From Spirochaetaceae bacterium (lineage in GTDB: Bacteria > Spirochaetota > Spirochaetia > Treponematales > Breznakiellaceae), in NCBI GenBank assembly GCA_031280705.1, contig JAITGJ010000086.1:1-12161 (forward strand): a stretch of 12,161 nucleotides of DNA, read 5' to 3'. Of this stretch, positions 6,487 to 12,161 are shown piece by piece (within the stretch, counting starts at the first letter, position 1; each line of letters opens with the position of its first letter). Both the position numbers and the translations under genes were made by a program. The notes under the pieces are model-generated. The model was given only the letters and a program-made list of their open reading frames with translations. It was not told the origin of the DNA and made no database searches.

Positions 6487-9283
6487 ACAGTACCCCCGGA
6501 TTCTCTGTTCGCACCTGGTTGGGGACGGGAATATCGATCTCAAGGCGGTTTTCCGCCAGCCGTCCGTGCTGTTCAATGGAACCGTCTGAACCGGCTCCCA
6601 CCGCTTCAACCTGCCAGACAAAAGTTCCCCGGTCGAGGATCTCCAGATTGTCCACCGTAAAGGAGGTTTCGTTCACCGGACCGGTACGGATAACCTGCCG
6701 CCGGTCGCGTCCCCGATCCTGAAAAAGCGTGAAGATATAGCCGTTCGCTCCCGCCACCGTTCCCCACCGGAACACGATATTCCGGTTTGCGCGGAGTTCT
6801 TCCGGCCCGATGGTGTGCCCGTTTACGGGCCGCGCGGCAGGCACTTCCGGAAGCAGGGGAATGGGCAGAACCCGGAAACTGCGCGGCGCTTCGGCGCTGA
6901 TATCGTAGCCGTCTATGGTTTCCGCGGTAACGGTCCAGTAATATACCCCCGGCGCGAGGCGGGACAGGGAAATGCTGCGGTCCGGGTTGGCAATTTCCTG
7001 GAGCGGCGTTCCCAGGGTGGGGTCCGGGCTGCGGGAAATAATGAAGCGTGAACGGCCCGGGTTTTCCATCGAGTTCCAGCGGAGTATGGTCGCGCCGCGC
7101 AGGGCCGTGAGTCCGGCGATTTCCGCTCCCTGCCGGGGGGAATCGAGGTTTAAGGGACGCAGTTTCCGCGTAACAAAACGCCCCTCCCCGGTCAGGCCGA
7201 TGCGCCGGGTAGCGGCCGTGCCTTCCAGGGCAAAGGACTGCACGGTCCAGTAGTATTCCCCTTCCGGCAGATTATCCATATTGACCGGCTGGGCCGTGGT
7301 TTCCGTAATGGCGACTTCATGTACCAGACGGGACCTTCCCCGGTCCGTGTACACCCGGAATTGATAGTACTCCGCGCCGTTCACGGTCCGCCAGCGGAAT
7401 TGTACCGGCTCGTCCTCGCGGAGAATTATCCGTTCACCGGCGGCGGGCCGTTCCAGCGCCGGGGCGGGGAAGGAGGGCGCCGCGATAAAGCGGCGGGGCG
7501 GCGTTTCAAGCGCGCCGCCCGCGAGGCTTCCCGGCGGCGGCCGTGCGGAAATCCGCCAGTACCAGGTTCCGGCGGGAAGCGTCCGCCCCTGGAACGTGTC
7601 GCCTGAAACCCGCTCGTTAATCTGGAACCGGGAAAAACCGGCCTCATCGGAAACCTGAAAAAACGTTTCGTAGGGGATATTGGATTTCCAGGTAAACCGG
7701 ATATCCGGCAAAAGGTTTTCCGCAATCGTATACCCGTCCGGCGGGAACACCATGCGCTGGACAAGCTGGCCGGTCATTGCGGTAAATACACGGGGCGGAG
7801 ACACGGACGACTCGTTTCCCTCCGCATCGGTCTGGAAAACGCCCCAATAATAGTCCCCTTCCGCAATGTCCCGCTCTCCCCGGCGGTATATCCAAAAATT
7901 GTCCCGCACCGTGGCGTTGATCACCGGGTTCCGCAAATCCGCGCTTTTGGCGATGCGGATCGTGTAGGAGGCCGCCTCGTTCGCCTGCCGCCAGGAGAAA
8001 TAATAATCCCCCCGGTCCCCGGCGATATTGACGAATCCCCCTTCCGCGGGGCTGATGAGCGCCGGCGCCTCAAGCATACCGGACTGTTCCACGCGAAATG
8101 AAGCGGCCGCCGAAGCGGCGATGACGCCCCCAAAATCGCCGGGAAAGACGGGGCGCACCCGCCAGTACCACGTTCCCGGCCCAAGGTTTGAGGTAACAAG
8201 CGACGTGCCCCGGACCTGGCTTGAAAAACCCGGCGTGGAAAAATCCGGGGACGGCGCGGCTTCCAGAATATAATACAGGGCGTCCCCGGTTCCGGCCCAG
8301 AAAAAGTGAACCGAGGGCGTCCGCGAGCGGTACCGGTACGTGTAATCCGGGGCCGGGGCAATGAGGGCCGGGGCCGGGGCGTAGACCACCGTGATCCGCC
8401 CGTGGGCAAGACTCGCCATGTTGTAAACCAGCCGCCAGTTCCACGTACCCGGCGGCAGTTTCGCCATAACGGAATTGCCGGGCGTCTCCAGCGTTTGGGA
8501 GACGCGGGCAAAATTCCGGTCCTCCGCGAGTTCCAGCGTAATTTTTTCTTCGGGGGGGATATTCACCCGGTTCCAGGAAAAGGCCATTTCGAGGGGTTCC
8601 CGGTAGGGGTTAAGGATGCGGGCGTTGGGCCGGGGGCTGAATATCAGGGCGGCCGGCTCCTTTAATTCTTCACCGGAAGCGTCCAGGACCACGAAGGAAC
8701 CGGCCTCAACTTCGCGGCTCCCCGCCTCATCGACAAAAATGGCGTTGCCTTCGCTTACCTGAAACACAAGCCCGTCCGTCCGGTTTCCGGCAGTCATGAC
8801 CGTACCGGCGGCGGCTTCTATCCGTCTGCCCCCGGCGTTCAGCACGATGCCGCTCTCGCCCGCGGAGACATTGACATTACCCTCGGCAAGATCGATTGCC
8901 GCCTGGTCGTCGTTCATCTGGATACGGATCAGGGTATTTTCGTCCAGGGCGATTTCCCCGCCGCCGGCGAAGTGGAGGACCGCCCCGGACAGTTCCGCGG
9001 TACGGATCAGATCCCCTTCGTACACGGGCGACTCGTTCCGCAGGCGGTCCCAGAGCACCCGGTCGGAAAGCCGCCGCTGGGCGGTATTGTACTTAAAGGT
9101 GATGGTTCCCACCGGCACGGCGGAAAAGGAGCGGATCGTCTGAAAGAGGTCGATACGAAACAGGTTGAGGCTGACTCCCGCGCCGGCAAGACAAAGCAAA
9201 ATCACCACGGCGTCCAGTATGCGCCGCGGGCGGTCCAGCGCTTCGGTCTCTTTATGCCGTCTCCGCTCCTTCCGTGTTGTCAT
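6476..9283 (-). CDS. Large FecR-domain periplasmic protein with seven repeated beta modules
   Basis: The protein has 935 residues. A basic N-terminus (RKERRRHK) precedes one membrane helix at about 22-42, so nearly 900 residues should be periplasmic. Residues about 55-200 match the FecR domain pattern (PVYEGDLIRTAELSGAVLHF, then GGGEIALDENTLIRIQ). About seven modules follow at roughly 100-residue spacing, each with a motif like LPPGTWYWRV or LPEGEYYWTV, centred near residues 280, 370, 475, 570, 672, 777 and 880. They resemble Fn3 or cell-envelope beta sandwiches. FecR proteins classically relay signals to ECF sigma factors, but no sigma factor lies nearby, so here the domain is more likely structural or a ligand-binding part. 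GGGA lies 7 nt before the ATG. The gene begins 34 nt after the cyclase stop and overlaps the barrel gene, forming one operon. Confidence 0.9.
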   Translation of the reverse strand: MTTRKERRRHKETEALDRPRRILDAVVILLCLAGAGVSLNLFRIDLFQTIRSFSAVPVGTITFKYNTAQRRLSDRVLWDRLRNESPVYEGDLIRTAELSGAVLHFAGGGEIALDENTLIRIQMNDDQAAIDLAEGNVNVSAGESGIVLNAGGRRIEAAAGTVMTAGNRTDGLVFQVSEGNAIFVDEAGSREVEAGSFVVLDASGEELKEPAALIFSPRPNARILNPYREPLEMAFSWNRVNIPPEEKITLELAEDRNFARVSQTLETPGNSVMAKLPPGTWNWRLVYNMASLAHGRITVVYAPAPALIAPAPDYTYRYRSRTPSVHFFWAGTGDALYYILEAAPSPDFSTPGFSSQVRGTSLVTSNLGPGTWYWRVRPVFPGDFGGVIAASAAASFRVEQSGMLEAPALISPAEGGFVNIAGDRGDYYFSWRQANEAASYTIRIAKSADLRNPVINATVRDNFWIYRRGERDIAEGDYYWGVFQTDAEGNESSVSPPRVFTAMTGQLVQRMVFPPDGYTIAENLLPDIRFTWKSNIPYETFFQVSDEAGFSRFQINERVSGDTFQGRTLPAGTWYWRISARPPPGSLAGGALETPPRRFIAAPSFPAPALERPAAGERIILREDEPVQFRWRTVNGAEYYQFRVYTDRGRSRLVHEVAITETTAQPVNMDNLPEGEYYWTVQSFALEGTAATRRIGLTGEGRFVTRKLRPLNLDSPRQGAEIAGLTALRGATILRWNSMENPGRSRFIISRSPDPTLGTPLQEIANPDRSISLSRLAPGVYYWTVTAETIDGYDISAEAPRSFRVLPIPLLPEVPAARPVNGHTIGPEELRANRNIVFRWGTVAGANGYIFTLFQDRGRDRRQVIRTGPVNETSFTVDNLEILDRGTFVWQVEAVGAGSDGSIEQHGRLAENRLEIDIPVPNQVRTENPGVLYGQ

Positions 9284-9317
9284 CGCGCGTTCCCGTCATC
9301 CGCGTCCGCCCTCCGGC

Positions 9318-11300
9318 TTACGCCCCGCCCCCAATCTTGTATTTCTTTTCTTCCTCGCCGGTATTCACCCGGGAAATATCCGGCGGCTCGATTCCCAAAA
9401 GTTTCCGCACCTCGTTCAGCGTCCGGGGACCCTTGAGCCCCTTGAGGTTCACCACGGCGAACATCCGCACGGGCTTTTCCTTTCCCTTTACCGTAACGGG
9501 CGGCATTTCCTCGGTGATGAACGCGCCGCTGACCAGTTTCCAGGTATCTTCGGTGATAAGGATATCCGTTCCCAGCGGCTTGTTCAGCGCTTCGGTCCGG
9601 GACGCGAGGTTGACCGGATCGCCGATAACCGTGTATTCCATGCGCGCGTCCGAGCCGATTTGCCCGGCGGTAACGATCCCCGTATTGATGCCGCACCCGA
9701 TGCGGATCGGCGGGTTCCCCGGGTCGCCGGCGCGCCGCCCCCGGTTCATGTCAAAAAGCGCGAGCCGCATCATCAGCGCGGCCTTGACGCCGTTAAAAGC
9801 GTCCTTTGCCGGGCTTCCCGCTGAATAGGCCGTGCCCCAGTGGGCCATGACCGCGTCCCCGATAAATTTATCCACAACGCCGCCGGTTTTATCCACACAT
9901 TCTACCATGCGGGTAAAATATTCGTTTAGCCAGTGAACAATACGGTCTGAGGCTTCGTTCCCGAAGGCATGGGTAAAGTTTTCGCTCTTTTCCGTAAACC
10001 CGCGAATATCGCTGAAAAAAATAGTCGCGTGCTTGGGCAGGCCGCCCGGCTTTATCTCGCCGCGCATGGCCTGCACGGCGATTTCCCGGTTGGTAAACCG
10101 GCCGAAAACGCCGAGTGCGGTACTCATCCGCTTGAAACTTGCCGTCAAAAGCCCTGTTTCGTCGCTGGAAGAGGATTTCAGATCGATTTCAAACGAGCCG
10201 CGCTCAATTTGCAGCGCCGCCTGGGCGAGCCGTTTCAGGGGCTTGGAAATGCTCTTTGAGTAAAACCAGATAAACAGTATCGAAAGGAACAGGACCGCCG
10301 CGGTGAGGTAGGCGTTGCGCCGCGTGGTGGCGGCGATGCCCTCAAACACCACGTCGTATTCGATACTGGTGATGATCGCGGCCCCGGCGGTTGTCAATTT
10401 GGAGAATGCCCCAAAGTAGCGCACGCCGTCCTCGCCGGTGTAAAGAATCTGCATATTTTGTTCCGGGTTTTCCCGCATGGATGCGATAAAACTCCGGTTC
10501 GACATATTGGCCACGGCGCGGACCAGTTCCACCTCCGCGTGGATCAGCACATCGCCGTCCCCGTTGATCAGGTACGACTGATTGGTCCCCGATCCGAACG
10601 TTTCCGCGAGGTTTTCCGGGGCAAAGACAATGACCGCCGCCTGCTCCTGGCCGCCTTCCTGCCAGGGGAAAAACAGCGCCAGGGTATGAACGCCGAAATT
10701 GGGCATCGCGTTCAACAGCAGTGTTTCTCCCGCGGCGGCCCGTTCCAGCGCGTCCTGCCGGGCGGCAAGGTAGGTATCGGCCAGGGCCGATTCGATCTCG
10801 CGGGACATAAAAAACCGCGTATTGACCAGCATCTGTTCCGGCGGCGCGCCGGGGGCGGCAAGCGCGATAAACGCCACGCTCTGGTTCCGCTCAAAGAAGA
10901 ACGCCGCCGCCTGCCGGGAAAGCGCGCCGCCCGCCCCCGCGGCGTTGAGGGTCTCAAGAAGCACCAGCGCGTTTGACCGTATCGAGGCAAATGTGGTTTC
11001 CGCCTCCGAAGCGGAACGCTGATTTATCGTAAAATTATTTTCTTCCGCCGTGAGCCGGACATCCTGGGACACGAGTACGGACACGAGCACGGTAATGGCT
11101 CCCAGGGAAAGGAGCACCAGAATCGTGATGATGGTTACCAGTTTGAACCCGATGGAAAAGCGGACCTTGGGCTGATTGTTCGGGGGGTTATCCGTCTGGG
11201 ACGCGGCGGCGTTCCGTCCACCCGGGGCGCGCCGGGGTCCGGCGCGGGAAGCGCGGCGATAGAAGCCGCCTTTGGGAGGATGTGGGGCTGCGTTTTTCAT
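9318..11300 (-). CDS. Membrane-bound class III adenylate cyclase with periplasmic sensor and HAMP domain
   Basis: The protein makes cAMP from ATP. It has 660 residues. The cytoplasmic N-tail is Pro/Arg-rich, with TM1 at about 52-78 and a periplasmic sensor at about 79-328 that looks dCache-like (SYLINGDGDVLIHAEVELV). TM2 spans 329-347, HAMP about 348-397 and the cyclase domain about 425-610. Catalytic residues are present: metal-binding D431 (FFSDIRGFT) and D482 (DKFIGDAVMA), purine-specifying K478 and T557 (EYTVIGD), and N564 and R568 (NLASR). The Lys/Thr pair points to ATP and the class IIIb pattern. The start at 11300 has GGAAGG only 2 nt upstream (its first GGA is 5 nt away), and no later ATG precedes TM1. 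It heads the operon with the FecR and barrel genes. A 6-bp hairpin (11331-11347) lies in its leader. No convincing promoter was found, although the region 11345-11400 is AT-rich. Confidence 0.94.
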   Translation of the reverse strand: MKNAAPHPPKGGFYRRASRAGPRRAPGGRNAAASQTDNPPNNQPKVRFSIGFKLVTIITILVLLSLGAITVLVSVLVSQDVRLTAEENNFTINQRSASEAETTFASIRSNALVLLETLNAAGAGGALSRQAAAFFFERNQSVAFIALAAPGAPPEQMLVNTRFFMSREIESALADTYLAARQDALERAAAGETLLLNAMPNFGVHTLALFFPWQEGGQEQAAVIVFAPENLAETFGSGTNQSYLINGDGDVLIHAEVELVRAVANMSNRSFIASMRENPEQNMQILYTGEDGVRYFGAFSKLTTAGAAIITSIEYDVVFEGIAATTRRNAYLTAAVLFLSILFIWFYSKSISKPLKRLAQAALQIERGSFEIDLKSSSSDETGLLTASFKRMSTALGVFGRFTNREIAVQAMRGEIKPGGLPKHATIFFSDIRGFTEKSENFTHAFGNEASDRIVHWLNEYFTRMVECVDKTGGVVDKFIGDAVMAHWGTAYSAGSPAKDAFNGVKAALMMRLALFDMNRGRRAGDPGNPPIRIGCGINTGIVTAGQIGSDARMEYTVIGDPVNLASRTEALNKPLGTDILITEDTWKLVSGAFITEEMPPVTVKGKEKPVRMFAVVNLKGLKGPRTLNEVRKLLGIEPPDISRVNTGEEEKKYKIGGGA

Positions 11301-11419
11301 AACCTTCCATCAAAATCTGGCCAGGATGAACATCCGCGACACGGATGAGAACAATGCTACTCTTTATCAAACCATATTTCGCAATAAAGCACAAGACCAC
11401 CTTACCATCCATATACCCG

Positions 11420-11461
11420 CGCGGCCGCCGGGCACGGGTCCTCCCCGGCGGCCGCGTTATT
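11420..11461 (+). terminator. Strong terminator-like hairpin on the plus strand
   Basis: CGCGGCCGCCGGG (11420-11432) pairs perfectly with CCCGGCGGCCGCG (11444-11456) across an 11-nt loop. TTATTTTT follows on the plus strand. On the minus strand no T run follows. No plus-strand gene lies directly upstream, so what it would terminate is unknown. Confidence 0.55.
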
Positions 11462-11559
11462 TTTGAAGCGGGGAAGCGCGAGCAGAAAGGGAGTGTGAGT
11501 TTTCGGGGCAATGTAACGCCTGAAACACGCCCCGCGGAAGGCCCGCGCAGGACGCTGCG

Positions 11560-11609
11560 GGGTTTTGCCGAAGGCAAAACCCAAGCCCAAACCGCGCAGC
11601 GGTTTGGGC
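11560..11609. repeat. Two adjacent perfect hairpins
   Basis: GGGTTTTGCC (11560-11569) pairs with GGCAAAACCC (11573-11582) around GAA. GCCCAAACCGC (11585-11595) pairs with GCGGTTTGGGC (11599-11609) around GCA. A weaker stem, CGCAG/CTGCG (11546-11550, 11555-11559), comes just before. Neither perfect stem is followed by a T run. The style resembles the hairpin cluster at 1-115. Confidence 0.65.
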
Positions 11610-11747
11610 GCGCCTCATTCCGGCATATTTTACCCGCCCGCGCCCACGAAGTTGGCGATGGTGCGCTTCTTCTGGAAGCGATGCTTCGCAAAGCCCTTAT
11701 CCGGGCCGGCAAAACGCCGTAACCAGCCGGAACGTTAGGCGAAATGC

Positions 11748-11873
11748 CAGGGCCAGCGCACTATGATTTCTAATTCTTTATAGGATAAGGAATTAGCTTA
11801 CACTCATTTTTCAGGGCTAAAATCGTAATTCTTTACAGCATAAAGATTTAGCATACATAGTGCGCTGGCCCTG
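11748..11873. mobile_element. MITE-like non-autonomous insertion, 126 bp
   Basis: Perfect 18-bp terminal inverted repeats, CAGGGCCAGCGCACTATG at 11748-11765 and its reverse complement at 11856-11873, flank an AT-rich core. The element is bracketed by a direct duplication GGCGAAATGC (11738-11747 and 11874-11883), as expected for a target-site duplication; the boundary is uncertain by 1 bp. The core has two imperfect copies of a 32-bp unit (11771-11802 and 11826-11857, 27 of 32 identical), each able to fold into a hairpin (TAATTCTTTA against TAAGGAATTA or TAAAGATTTA). It encodes no protein, so a transposase would have to be supplied elsewhere. A duplication of about 10 bp would fit an IS4-like mover, but the family is not determined. 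Confidence 0.72.
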
Positions 11874-11927
11874 GGCGAAATGCCGCATAAATTGGGAAAA
11901 AACATGGAAAAAACCGTAAAAAGGGAC

Positions 11928-11956
11928 TCGACAGCATGAACTAAATATAGTATCTT
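11928..11956 (+). promoter_or_regulatory. Candidate promoter of the antitoxin gene
   Basis: TCGACA (11928-11933, 5/6) and TATCTT (11951-11956, 4/6) are 17 bp apart in an AT-rich stretch. The predicted leader is short, and GGGGG at 11966-11970 serves as the ribosome site. Such genes are usually autoregulated, but no operator palindrome is obvious here. Confidence 0.4.
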
Positions 11957-11972
11957 ATAAAAACAGGGGGAT

Positions 11973-12161
11973 ATGATGATAAATTTTGTGGAAGATATAA
12001 AGCCAATTTCCTGGGTAAAGTCTCATACGGCTGAAGTAATGAAACAGGTAGGGGAAAAAAATAATCCCGTAATTATAACTCAGAATGGAGAAGCCAAAGC
12101 GGTTTTATTGGATGTAAAACAGTATCAAAAAATTATTGATTCAATAAATTTGATGAAAATA
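11973..12161 (+). CDS. Phd/YefM-type antitoxin, partial at the window end
   Basis: Sixty-three codons run to the window edge without a stop. The sequence INFVEDIKPISWVKSHTAEV, then NPVIITQNGEAKAVLLDVKQ and YQKIIDSINLMKI matches the N-terminal DNA-binding half of the Phd/YefM family. These antitoxins neutralise a RelE/ParE/Doc-type toxin and repress their own operon. The toxin gene would lie just beyond the window. Two ATGs are possible, 11973 and 11976; the second sits 5 nt from GGGGG and has the better spacing. I count 58 G or C in 189 bases (about 31%), far below the GC-rich genes to the left, so it is probably horizontally acquired. It lies about 100 bp from the MITE-like element. An antitoxin without a partner, or a domesticated regulator, remains possible. 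Confidence 0.85.
   Translation, partial: MMINFVEDIKPISWVKSHTAEVMKQVGEKNNPVIITQNGEAKAVLLDVKQYQKIIDSINLMKI

Larger units (their letters stand above)
11301..11737. other. Non-coding region between the cyclase and the MITE-like element
   Basis: I see no supported gene. Open frames of up to 174 codons (minus) and 125 codons (plus) cross it but are GC-driven, lack recognisable domains and conflict with strong hairpins. Contents: the cyclase leader, with CATCCG (11331-11336) pairing CGGATG (11342-11347); an AT-rich block to about 11400 that probably holds the cyclase promoter; a strong terminator-like hairpin at 11420-11461; and hairpins at 11560-11609. It may also hold the remains of a lost gene, but none could be identified. 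Confidence 0.5.

Noticed and set aside
6487..6621. Upstream start of the barrel protein at 6621
   Set aside because: It would add 45 residues before the signal peptide and overlap the FecR coding sequence extensively.
11188..11722. Opposing frames of 174 codons (minus, 11188-11712) and 125 codons (plus, 11345-11722)
   Set aside because: Both lack domains, overlap strong hairpins, and the minus frame runs into the cyclase gene out of frame.
11704..11740. GTTAGGC with flanking CCGGC/GCCGG arms as an integron attC site before an antitoxin cassette
   Set aside because: The partner core of the form RYYYAAC is missing on the left side and the arms do not pair properly; a 7-bp match alone is expected by chance.

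Overview
The window looks like chromosomal DNA from a GC-rich spirochaete, most likely a Treponema-type organism. The reasons are the gene set (a spirochaetal lipoprotein, a membrane-bound class III adenylate cyclase, a large FecR-domain protein beside a predicted outer-membrane barrel, a TM2-domain protein) and my recollection of a similar cyclase-FecR-barrel order in Treponema pallidum. No rRNA or tRNA genes are seen. The species cannot be named from the sequence alone.

Layout. Bases 1-359 are non-coding and open with three back-to-back perfect or near-perfect hairpins. mutS2 (360-2876, +) follows. It converges on a minus-strand TM2/winged-helix gene (2999-3493), with four 18-bp tandem repeats between the two stop codons. 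A minus-strand pair comes next: a lipoprotein gene (4245-5174) and a ferredoxin-like gene (3557-4222), closed by a clear rho-independent terminator at 3525-3547. Upstream lies a three-gene minus-strand operon read as adenylate cyclase (11300 to 9318), FecR-domain modular protein (9283 to 6476) and secreted/outer-membrane barrel protein (6486 to 5323). The last two genes overlap by 11 bp.

Bases 11301-11972 hold no convincing gene. They contain a strong plus-strand terminator-like hairpin, further hairpins, and a 126-bp MITE-like element with 18-bp terminal inverted repeats and a 10-bp target duplication. The window ends inside an AT-rich Phd/YefM-type antitoxin gene (11973 onward, +) that differs sharply in composition from everything else.

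How the genes fit together. The cyclase has a periplasmic sensor and a complete catalytic set, so it probably turns an envelope signal into cAMP. Its operon partners are a protein with about 890 periplasmic residues (FecR domain plus about seven similar W/Y-rich modules) and a barrel protein that carries a related module, suggesting one envelope-spanning assembly. The most unusual sequence-level observation is one GC-rich repeat family, consensus near GCGGCGTCGCCTGCTTNC. It appears as an intergenic array, as the ferredoxin gene's terminator, and inside the ferredoxin coding sequence, where it encodes an Ala/Gln/Gly linker. No defence system or other clearly undescribed multi-gene system was found.
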